In this document: positions 43,001 through 48,382 of the stretch, piece after piece | How the letters are laid out: every line of letters begins with the position of its first letter | How positions within the stretch are numbered: position 1 is the first letter of the stretch | Source: Nitrospirota bacterium | GTDB lineage: Bacteria; Nitrospirota; Leptospirillia; Leptospirillales; Leptospirillaceae | Reading direction: 5' to 3' | DNA: 48,382 bases | Assembly (NCBI GenBank): GCA_021801345.1 | Contig: JAJYYA010000054.1 | Location: 1 to 48,382, forward strand | Notes under the pieces: generated by a model | What the model was told of the DNA's origin: nothing | What the model saw: only the letters and a program-made list of their open reading frames with translations | The model's database searches: none | Program-made: the position numbers and the translations under genes

Positions 43001-43402
43001 CTCGTAGAGAAGGTGCCCTTCAAGGAGCTCGGGAAGGGCGCGTCCGAAAAGCCGTCCTCCGGCCTCTCCCACCGCCCCGATCCCGGAGACCTCCGACCGG
43101 AGGATGGAGTGCAGGGTCTCCCGGCCGATCCTTCCCCGAAAGTACAGCTCGCGCCAGTCGTCGGAGTCGAGAGAGATCCGTCCCCCCAGAAGGGCCGAGG
43201 CCTTACGGATCGCCTCGAAGAAGGGCAGCTCCTCAAACTCGTGGAGAGGATTGTGGTGGATAAAGGTCGTCATCCGGTAGACGAAGGAGAGCGACTCGGA
43301 GGCCAGCTCCACATGGGACCTGAGACCGATCCTCTGTCCGTCGGAGATGGCGGAGAGGTCCCATTTTCCCGCGCGGGGGGCGGAGGAGAGTGCGTTCTTC
43401 AC
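40022..43402 (-). CDS. dabA: DabA-type inorganic carbon accumulation protein (DUF2309)
   Basis: 1126-residue peripheral protein with the beta-carbonic-anhydrase-like zinc site of DabA: Cys536 and Asp538 in FFCIDVRSE, His809 in CGHGSDS and Cys824 in ALDCGACGG. The His-to-Cys spacing of 15 equals that of Halothiobacillus DabA (His524, Cys539). Also typical: FIHHNPLHEFEELPFFEA near the N-terminus and HYFSLLDPERYGGGNKIYHNVAGAVGIMWG near the end. The protein is longer than the roughly 830-residue type protein, with about 100 extra residues between Asp538 and His809. It should hydrate CO2 on the cytoplasmic face, driven by the membrane subunits. GTG at 43402 overlaps the previous stop as GTGA. Confidence 0.95.
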   Translation of the reverse strand: MKNALSSAPRAGKWDLSAISDGQRIGLRSHVELASESLSFVYRMTTFIHHNPLHEFEELPFFEAIRKASALLGGRISLDSDDWRELYFRGRIGRETLHSILRSEVSGIGAVGEAGGRLFGRALPELLEGHLLYEWDRPLSSDPIMSEGRPAFFRLRRDLEAEVRALHEARFGPEGEEAYCLRLWEACKGFVDGELPGVAWSDPAASYLPRPGPSLTLLEWVDIFCDGRWKHRIDRLMIKWLGAFLDEGVSTWNLPHRERGFYRVWQSMAASDREILFWGLKEAHAEIPELPENPEDTLMGALVAMEIPRAGLTDYLERHATALPGWLGYVKWRNSKSDDPWARTYPVDLVMVLAVRLFYEQAVVEHVCRTRLGIPGTIPAVLEWIGANAPELLTRNYAARFGVPMAWGARLGTLADRFPEPGDPRWARISQVREEWLEALRAEGGSRSRSGRLYHVAQALGLSPEEVGRIDTREWERFEQIADTLDFPKRHEIWQRALEESCDQELFALFEPWRERRAEPAKIPVRARPTAQMFFCIDVRSERLRRHIESLGGYATHGIAGFFGVPFRFQPYQKAGTQVQAPVLLSPRHRVREIPRAYEIERADRHFRRHQKTRSLVHLFHELKDHVITPYVLVEALGWFYLLPFLGRTFFPGAFARIREFFRGLVLPEIATALTVARVEEGEAQAMIEAEQHAKIRKALLDVVGSHTRSVSPATVEEVRQAALSEARFLEGFSLRTREELLLTAPGEADLIKKLRTLYTINMRRSRVLLETIMTVGFGTEEQAYHVENSLRTIGQTENFARLVLVCGHGSDSFNNPFESALDCGACGGNRGIPNARVFVEMANNPAVRDSLKRRGIEIPYDTHFLAGEHNTTTDRIAFYDLESVPLTHRRDLKRLWRDLEEAGLRAAEERAAELPSLDSPSGPREAARALFRRSCDAAEVRPEWGLSKNAFFVVGGGSLAGTANFAGRAFLHSYDPARDPDGRLLEAIMTGPLVVGQWINAEHYFSLLDPERYGGGNKIYHNVAGAVGIMWGNESDLLPGLPSQTLREGERLYHEPVRLMVVVEAGRDRIDRVVTNNPPLRRLLSNGWIRLVAADPSERVLSRWQAPGRWSEVARTPLSQHERTD

Positions 43403-44739
43403 AGGCGCGCCCCGCCGAACCAGCCCAGGGTTCCGGCAAGATCCGTGACGAGAAGAAAGAATGAGGCGGCTCCAAAAGCCCAGAGCTCGCCTGGCCAGAG
43501 CCCTTTGACGACTTCGCGATCCCCGCGGGAGAGCGGCGGCGGAACGGACGAGAAGTAGCGCCGCAGGGAGGCAAGCGCCAGTGCAAAGGTCAGGAAGAGA
43601 CCGATCAGGACGCCGACTCCCAAAGCGGGGGACTGTTCGAAGATCCCTTCGATCAGGCGCCATTCTCCCAGAAGCCCTCCCACGACGGGCAGGCTCATCC
43701 CCTGAAAGGCGGCGAGAAGAAAGGCCAGCCTAAGGGGGGCAATCATGGCCCCGGCCCCGGAAAGCCCCGCCACCGTCCGAACCCGGAACCTCGCAATGAG
43801 GGCGGAGAGAACAAGCCCCCCCAGAAGGGAGGCCTGCGGAAGGAGGACGGCCAGAAAAAGCCCCCCCTCACGGCCGGCGGCGGATCCGGTGAGAAGCCCG
43901 GCCACCATGGCCCCCATGCCCGCAGAGGAGAGTCCGTCGGCCACCTCGGAAACGTAATGGGCGGTCTTGGCCCGGACAAGACCCAGAAGGCCCCATCCGA
44001 GAACACCCCCCTCCAGAAGGGTTGTGTCGGGAAAGGCCAGGGAAGGCCAGACGCGAAGCAGGTCGAAGACAAGAAGAGGGGGAAGGCACAGAAAGAAAAG
44101 CATGTCGAGCTGAAGAAACTCCGGGGCCACGACTCTCTCCGATCTCCGGGAAAGAGGCGCCGGGAAAAATAGAAGAAGGGCGGCAAGGAGCAGTGCCCCT
44201 CCGGCCGGGGTCGAGAGAAGCGCCCCCTTGAAGGAGAGGGCCAAAAGAAAGATCGAGCCCGCAAGGATCCGAAGGAGAAAGGCATTTCGGTAAGCTCCGG
44301 GATAGGCCCCCCCCAGGAAGCCGGCCCCGCTCAGGAGAAAAAGCCCCAGAAGGCCTCCGCCGGCGAGGATCCCTGAGACTTCATTTTCCAGAAAGGCGGC
44401 GCTCCCCGCCGACAGGAGGAGGCAGGGAAGCCAGACGCCAGGACGCCGTCCGTCTTTTGACGATCCGGTCTTTTCCGTCTGGACAAGAAGGAGCGGAATG
44501 AGCACGACCCCGAGACAGAGCGAGAGAAGGAGACCCTCCCGGGAGAGTCCCCCGACCATAAAAAAGGAAGGGACCGGAAAAGACAGGATCCTGCCCAAAA
44601 GCCAAAGGAGAAAGAGCCCGACCGGAAGAACGGTCGCCACGGCCCGTCTTCGGCCGGACGAAAAGAGCGTCCGCAAGAGAGGCGACAGTAGCGGGAGAGC
44701 CAGAAAGGGAAGAATACTCAGGGGAAAAGCGGTCCTCAC
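43399..44739 (-). CDS. NuoM/Mrp-like membrane subunit between dabB and dabA
   Basis: 446-residue polytopic protein, about 12-13 hydrophobic segments, distantly of the proton-conducting NuoL/M/N-Mrp family. The K-bearing helix is degenerate: KTAHYVSEVADGLSSAGMGAMVAGLL stands where DabB has the AKSAQFPFHFWLPD segment, so Lys remains but the WLPD is lost. LPVVGGLLGEWRLIEGIF matches the late LPGxxGFxGE helix. GTG at 44739 overlaps the dabB stop as GTGA; the stop overlaps dabA as GTGA. Classical DAB has one membrane subunit, so this looks like a second antiporter-like subunit of a three-part complex. Alternatively it is a separate ion channel. Confidence 0.8.
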   Translation of the reverse strand: MRTAFPLSILPFLALPLLSPLLRTLFSSGRRRAVATVLPVGLFLLWLLGRILSFPVPSFFMVGGLSREGLLLSLCLGVVLIPLLLVQTEKTGSSKDGRRPGVWLPCLLLSAGSAAFLENEVSGILAGGGLLGLFLLSGAGFLGGAYPGAYRNAFLLRILAGSIFLLALSFKGALLSTPAGGALLLAALLLFFPAPLSRRSERVVAPEFLQLDMLFFLCLPPLLVFDLLRVWPSLAFPDTTLLEGGVLGWGLLGLVRAKTAHYVSEVADGLSSAGMGAMVAGLLTGSAAGREGGLFLAVLLPQASLLGGLVLSALIARFRVRTVAGLSGAGAMIAPLRLAFLLAAFQGMSLPVVGGLLGEWRLIEGIFEQSPALGVGVLIGLFLTFALALASLRRYFSSVPPPLSRGDREVVKGLWPGELWAFGAASFFLLVTDLAGTLGWFGGARL

Positions 44740-46445
44740 GCCCTCTCCTTTCCGTCGAAGAGCTCGCGAAGACGCCAGAGCAGGCGATCGACCGGTTCGA
44801 CCACCCTGTGGAGAAAGAGATGCTCGACCGAGCCCCTGTTCAGGAAAAAGAGATAGAGGGCCTCCTGGCGCGAAAGGATCCAGGAGGGAAGGATCTGACG
44901 CCCCCGAACCCCCCGGAAAAACGCCACGACCCAGCCCGCGACGATCACGAAGGTGATGAGAAGGACGATCGGGGTAAACATCACCCACCCGACTCCGCCT
45001 GAGGAAAAGTAAAGGGCCCGGGTGGCAGGATCGGGATAGAGAAAGAGGTTGAACTTGTGGGCCGCCCCGATATATCCGTAGACGAAGAGAACGAGAACGG
45101 CGGTCCAGGGAATGGCGGCGGCAAAGGAGTCGAAGAGACGGGCCCGGGTGAGGCTGATGGTCACCTGGGAGACCGTGACCCAGCTGAAGAAAAGAAAGAC
45201 GACCGTCCCCTCCTCGCGCGACAGATGGATATCGGCCAGCTGGTGGGCGCCCAGGACGATGACGAGGGGAAGCACCAGCGTCACGAGTGCGACCGGAAGT
45301 CCACGGGAGAGATGGAATCCCTCGGGTGTGGCGGGCTCTTCGGCCATCCGCCGGGGGATCGCAGGATCCTTCCGGGCGATCGCGATCGCCGTTCCCGACT
45401 CAAGGAAGAGGGTAGCCTTGAAGATGCCGTGGGCGATGAGGTGGAAGACGGCGAGGGAAAACGCCCCGAGCCCGCACTCCATCGTCATGTAGCCCATCTG
45501 CCCCATCGTCGAAAATCCGAGCTTTCGCTTGACGTCGCTCTGGGTCAGCATGGTCGAGGAGCCGAAGAGGGCGGTGAGGAATCCTACGGCAAAGACAAGA
45601 TGCATGGAGAGGGGGGAGTGGGCGAAGAGGATCGAGGTCCGGTTCATGAGGTAGCCGCCGGCGTTGACGATGCCGGCATGCATCAGCGCGGAGACCGGAG
45701 TCGGCGTCTCCATCGTGTCGGGAAGCCAGAAGTGGAAGGGGAACTGGGCCGACTTGGCCATGCACCCGACAAAGAGGCAGAGAACGAGAGCGGACAGCGT
45801 CCCCTGGGAGACCGCCTCGGGGGTATTTTTCAGGATCTCGGCGATCCGGTCGAGGTCGAGGGTGTGGAAGCTTTCCTTTGCGATGAGGATTCCCGCCAGC
45901 ATGAACATGTCTCCCGCCCGGTGGACGAGAAAGGTCTTGCCCGCCGTATCGACGGCATTTCGTCTTCGGCGGTTGTGCGCCATGAGAAGGTAGAGACCGA
46001 GGCTCATGAGCTGCCAGAAGACGAAGATGAGCAGGAGGTTGCGGCTGGTGACGAGCATGACGAGCACCGAGGTTTCGGCGGCGACGAGACCAAAGAAGCG
46101 GCCGTAGTCCGGCTCACCGAGGAGGTAGCGGAGAGAGTAGGCCTGGACCACCGTGCTCACGCCGGTGACGAGGAGGACCATGATGGCGGAGAGACGGTCC
46201 ACTCCCCACAGGGGTCCCCCGGCAAGCCCGGGGAGGGTGACGGGAAGACGAAGGAGCAGCGGCCCCGAGGCAATCACCTCCCAGAGGACGAAAAGGCCGA
46301 GAAAGAAAGAAAAAGCGGTCGAAACAAGGGCGATGAGGGCGGTCCGGGGGGACTTGACCCCGCACGCGTCAAAGAGAAAGAGAAGAAGAGCCCCCAGGAG
46401 GGGGAGGGCCGGCAGAAGAACCGCCGCCCCGTCCTGCATCGCCAT
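44736..46445 (-). CDS. dabB: DabB, NuoL-like membrane subunit
   Basis: 569-residue NuoL/MrpA-type membrane protein with about 14-16 helices. Family motifs: SLRYLLGEPDYGRFFG, FWQLMSLGLYLLMAH, KTFLVHRAGDMFML, KSAQFPFHFWLPDTMETPTPVSALMHAGIVNAGGYLMNR (Lys and the WLPD helix of the proton path) and FSTMGQMGYMTMECGLGAFSLAVFHLIAHGIFKATLFL (His/Lys path). A C-terminal amphipathic part ends in RLLWRLRELFDGKERA. ATG follows GGAGAG. DabB proteins pair with DabA for ion-gradient-driven CO2/bicarbonate accumulation. First gene of dabB-antiporter-dabA-PII. Confidence 0.94.
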   Translation of the reverse strand: MAMQDGAAVLLPALPLLGALLLFLFDACGVKSPRTALIALVSTAFSFFLGLFVLWEVIASGPLLLRLPVTLPGLAGGPLWGVDRLSAIMVLLVTGVSTVVQAYSLRYLLGEPDYGRFFGLVAAETSVLVMLVTSRNLLLIFVFWQLMSLGLYLLMAHNRRRRNAVDTAGKTFLVHRAGDMFMLAGILIAKESFHTLDLDRIAEILKNTPEAVSQGTLSALVLCLFVGCMAKSAQFPFHFWLPDTMETPTPVSALMHAGIVNAGGYLMNRTSILFAHSPLSMHLVFAVGFLTALFGSSTMLTQSDVKRKLGFSTMGQMGYMTMECGLGAFSLAVFHLIAHGIFKATLFLESGTAIAIARKDPAIPRRMAEEPATPEGFHLSRGLPVALVTLVLPLVIVLGAHQLADIHLSREEGTVVFLFFSWVTVSQVTISLTRARLFDSFAAAIPWTAVLVLFVYGYIGAAHKFNLFLYPDPATRALYFSSGGVGWVMFTPIVLLITFVIVAGWVVAFFRGVRGRQILPSWILSRQEALYLFFLNRGSVEHLFLHRVVEPVDRLLWRLRELFDGKERA

Positions 46446-46762
46446 TATTGGGATCTCTCCTCCCGGTCCCGTCCACGGGCCACGGAACGGGGAACAAAGG
46501 TTTCGTGTGCCTTCCCGACGGTACCACGCTAACGCGGTGAACCCGGCAGATCTCAGGAACTGGCTCAGCCCCGTCGCCGGGCAAATATTTGCCGGAGATC
46601 GGGAGCAAGGCCGAACATAAGACGGGCCAGTGGACGGTTAAGGGACGCGTGGCTCTTAAGGCCGAGGGGTGGGTGGAAGGCCGGATCGATGGCCGCGGAA
46701 GGACCCCGGATCCGGAGATCCGGATCCGGAAAGCCCCTTCCGGACGAACAAAAACGTTCCCG
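46446..46762. other. Region upstream of dabB with palindromes
   Basis: 317 nt without a gene. It contains a perfect 14-bp palindrome GGCAAATATTTGCC (46580-46593), about 135 nt above the dabB start. Nearer the previous gene are two copies of the palindromic 10-mer CCGGATCCGG (46706-46715 and 46720-46729) separated by AGAT. Directly beside them is a TCCGGAA/TTCCGGA hairpin (46725-46744). No consensus promoter for dabB was found; transcription could also read through from PorE/ForE-like copy 2. Confidence 0.5.
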
Positions 46763-47344
46763 CTAGAAGCCCCGGGAGTTCGATTTCATCTTCTTGAGAG
46801 CGTCCGTCAACTTGACGAAGGTCTCCGGCGTCGTGTCCCGGACCGAGAGGTTGGCGTCCTCGTGACCTGCCATGGAGCAGAAGGCCATCGTATAGCAATC
46901 GGTTCCGCCCCGGATGATCTTGAGGGCCAGGTTGGCCTGGTGGCAGTGGACCCCCACAAAGAGGCAGGCATCGATCTTGTTGTGCCAGATGGTCAGGTTC
47001 GGGTGGTTGGGATTGATCTCGGTCTCGGGGTCGATCTTCGGATACTTCGGCCGGTAGTCGGACATGGGAATGATGTGAACTCCGCCCTCGACGGCCGCCT
47101 TCTTGATGGCTTCCGCCATCTTGGCCGACTTTTCGTTCCACTTCCAGAGGACCAGGGGACCGGGGAAGAATGTGGGGACCTTGGCCCGGGAAAGGACGCG
47201 GGCGCTTTCCTCGATGGCCTGTTCCTGGGGAACGAGAACCCCTTCGATATGGCCCTGGCCCGGATCGGGCAGGGAGATTCCCATCATGGCGGCCGCCGGA
47301 GGCAAAAAGGCTTCCGGACCTGGCTTGACTCGATAGTTTGACAC
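46763..47344 (-). CDS. PorE/ForE-like 2-oxoacid:ferredoxin oxidoreductase accessory subunit, copy 2
   Basis: 193 residues, the same length as copy 1 and about two-thirds identical by eye. It shares KVPTFFPGPLVLW, IIPMSDYRPKYPKIDPE, INPNHPNLTIWHNKIDACLFVGVHC, RGGTDCYTMAFCSMAGHEDANLSVRD and the KKMKSNS end. The N-terminal third and the segment after PLVLW differ most. The start is GTG at 47344, preceded by AAGGGAT, which makes the N-terminus (SNYRVKPGPEAFLPPAA) align with copy 1; a longer frame to 47509 is not needed. No catalytic oxidoreductase subunits are adjacent. It stands 318 nt above dabB on the same strand, behind a good promoter. Confidence 0.75.
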   Translation of the reverse strand: MSNYRVKPGPEAFLPPAAAMMGISLPDPGQGHIEGVLVPQEQAIEESARVLSRAKVPTFFPGPLVLWKWNEKSAKMAEAIKKAAVEGGVHIIPMSDYRPKYPKIDPETEINPNHPNLTIWHNKIDACLFVGVHCHQANLALKIIRGGTDCYTMAFCSMAGHEDANLSVRDTTPETFVKLTDALKKMKSNSRGF

Positions 47345-47924
47345 GGGCGATCCCTTCGTTTCCGGATAAGGAGGGGGTGTTCCCGCTCCACGATTTAGGT
47401 CCCATCTCCAATTGCCTGCTGGCCGGACCCCCTCCGCGCACCCTCCGGAGCCCGTCTGACGGACACCCCGAAAATCCTGCCGGGTTCGTCGATCTTGGAG
47501 ACCAGCCATGTGATTTTTGCAAGTCGTTTTATTCTAAAGAGGCCGCCTTCCCAGGTCAAGCATTCTTCGACCAAACGGCCAAAACCAAAGGCAGAGACGA
47601 CTCCGTCGTCCGCGCATCCTTCCCCGGACTGAAGTCCCGAGGTTTGCAGCTCACGCGCACTGGATCAACGAAATAAGCAGTAAAATCACACATATATGGT
47701 TTGTCCACTTGCAATTATCTGAATTGCCCAATAAATCCACACTTCGAATATACTTCCTGCATTTTTCCCCTTTTTAAGTTGTTGCGACCTCTTTTTGAAT
47801 CCGGACCACATGTCTCAAGGTCGAATCCTTAGCCGATGGAGTTCGACAAAGAAGATTTTTCCTTTGTATTCTGTCATTTCAGGATGTGACTTCAGATACG
47901 CCAACAGCCGCATGAACTCTTCCG
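47345..47924. other. Intergenic region between PorE/ForE-like copy 2 and the TnpB element
   Basis: About 580 nt. The proximal 180 nt are the leader of the PorE/ForE-like gene. The distal part (about 47680-47900) is markedly AT-richer than its surroundings, consistent with insertion-associated or foreign DNA. A minus-strand frame of 32 codons (47815-47913) starts just beyond the element's hairpin; it is not recognised. Confidence 0.5.
47531..47559 (-). promoter_or_regulatory. Sigma70-type promoter of PorE/ForE-like copy 2
   Basis: Minus strand TTGACC (47554-47559), 17-nt spacer, TAGAAT (47531-47536); each hexamer matches 5 of 6. Start near 47524, leader about 180 nt. Confidence 0.65.
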
Positions 47925-47947
47925 CCACTAAGCTGACGCTGTAGTGG
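47925..47947 (-). repeat. IS605-type right-end hairpin overlapping the tnpB stop
   Basis: CCACTA and TAGTGG pair over an 11-base loop; the tnpB TAG lies in the 3' arm. Position and form fit the subterminal right-end hairpin of IS200/IS605 elements, which is also the 3' part of the TnpB guide (omega) RNA. The element should end within about 20 nt beyond 47925. Confidence 0.6.
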
Positions 47948-48382
47948 GGGTTTCCGGTCTCGCGACCGAACGTTCCTCTTTCGCCGAGGATGCGCGAAGG
48001 CGTTTGGGCCTTTGCGTCTTATTCTCCTCTCCGGAGGCTTTAACTTCGGACAGTTCCTGCCCTAGATGTTTACGTTTTCCGATCCCGCACCGCCGGACAG
48101 GCTTTTTCTGGATCTCGCCTTCCAGAAGAAGCCGGACTCCCCTTTTGGCAATGACCAGGCTTGCGTTTTGATCGGCGTTGTCCGTATGTCCGCAGCGCTG
48201 GCAGACGAACAAAGCCTGTGAGACTCTGTTGTCCGGGTGAATGTGCCCGCATTCGGCACATTCCTGCGAACTGTATTGCGGCGAAACCTTGATCACGAGC
48301 TTCCCGGCCCTATGGGCCTTGTACAAGAGACAGACCACGAACAGACCCCACATGGAAGAGAGTACGGCCCGGGCGAGACCGG
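47928..48382 (-). CDS. tnpB: TnpB (IS200/IS605 OrfB), C-terminal part, cut by window edge
   Basis: The last 150 codons of a TnpB RNA-guided nuclease gene; the 5' part lies beyond 48382. The frame reads GLARAVLSSMWGLF, YKAHRAGKLVIKVSPQYSSQECAECGH, VSQALFVCQRCGHTDNADQNASLVIAKRG. This is the zinc ribbon (CxxC twice: CAEC, CQRC) plus the RuvC-III DxxxN-type motif (DNADQNAS), both intact. The tail is basic and ends PETPTTASA at the right-end hairpin. No tnpA is within the window on this side. The nuclease end looks undamaged, so the gene may be functional if the missing part is whole. Confidence 0.88.
   Translation of the reverse strand, partial: GLARAVLSSMWGLFVVCLLYKAHRAGKLVIKVSPQYSSQECAECGHIHPDNRVSQALFVCQRCGHTDNADQNASLVIAKRGVRLLLEGEIQKKPVRRCGIGKRKHLGQELSEVKASGEENKTQRPKRLRASSAKEERSVARPETPTTASA

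Noticed and set aside
41045-43558. Plus-strand open frame of 837 codons
   Set aside because: Antisense to dabA; its translation is Gly/Pro/Arg/Asp-rich without domains. Long antisense frames are expected in GC-rich coding DNA.

Overview
The window reads as chromosome from a GC-rich, Gram-negative, CO2-fixing bacterium. My best guess is a Leptospirillum-like member of the Nitrospirota. The guess rests on a DAB-type inorganic-carbon uptake operon with a PII-like regulator, two stand-alone subunits of the kind that accompany 2-oxoacid:ferredoxin oxidoreductases of the reductive TCA cycle, a NapC/NrfH-type multiheme cytochrome, and a GatCAB amidotransferase operon. The taxonomic call is inference: no rRNA or tRNA is visible. 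Both window edges lie in mobile elements: a decayed ISKra4-type transposase on the left and the 3' part of a TnpB gene with an IS605-like right end on the right.

Layout. 1-1.55 kb: transposase pseudogene. 1.65-6.7 kb (minus): MFS transporter, the murI-rph-rhodanese group, a terminator, a small heat-shock protein with a clear promoter, and an RsuA-type pseudouridine synthase. 6.7-7.1 kb: divergent control region with a CRP/FNR-like palindrome and a near-consensus promoter followed by a long leader. 7.1-12 kb: lytic transglycosylase convergent with and overlapping a small membrane protein, a DUF5069 protein, and an active/inactive M16 peptidase pair ending in a strong terminator. 12.2-19.9 kb (minus): gatC-panD-gatA-gatB-secreted protein, then tetraheme cytochrome-enolase-FtsB, a 29-residue COX24/bS22-like basic protein and a small membrane-anchored protein. 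19.9-28.1 kb (minus): unknown anchored protein, DUF502, glmU, glmS, a TolB-like propeller and a UvrD/PcrA helicase. 28.2-29.8 kb (plus): secreted NHL-like propeller. 29.9-32.5 kb (minus): creatininase-family hydrolase, ParA plus ribbon-helix-helix partner, LD-carboxypeptidase. 32.7-36 kb: orphan RHH antitoxin-like gene, then (plus) an ODP-type diiron MBL protein overlapping a GGDEF-EAL protein. 36.2-47.3 kb (minus): first PorE/ForE-like gene; fused Memo-AMMECR1 protein with its radical SAM partner; PII-like gene, dabA, a second antiporter-like subunit and dabB; second PorE/ForE-like gene.

How the genes fit together. Cell-envelope synthesis and turnover recur (murI, glmU, glmS, ldcA, lytic transglycosylase, ftsB). 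The right third looks devoted to carbon acquisition: DabB plus a second NuoM-like subunit would couple ion flow to hydration of CO2 by DabA, with the PII-like protein as the likely regulator, and the two PorE/ForE-like genes bracket this cluster. The ODP/GGDEF-EAL pair suggests an oxygen- or redox-linked cyclic-di-GMP input. Genes are packed tightly: 4-nt GTGA, ATGA or TTGA overlaps, or 1-nt TGATG overlaps, are the rule inside operons and were used to choose several GTG and TTG starts.

Limits: all calls come from reading translations and motifs by eye. Promoters, operators and hairpins are pattern matches without energy calculation or experiment.
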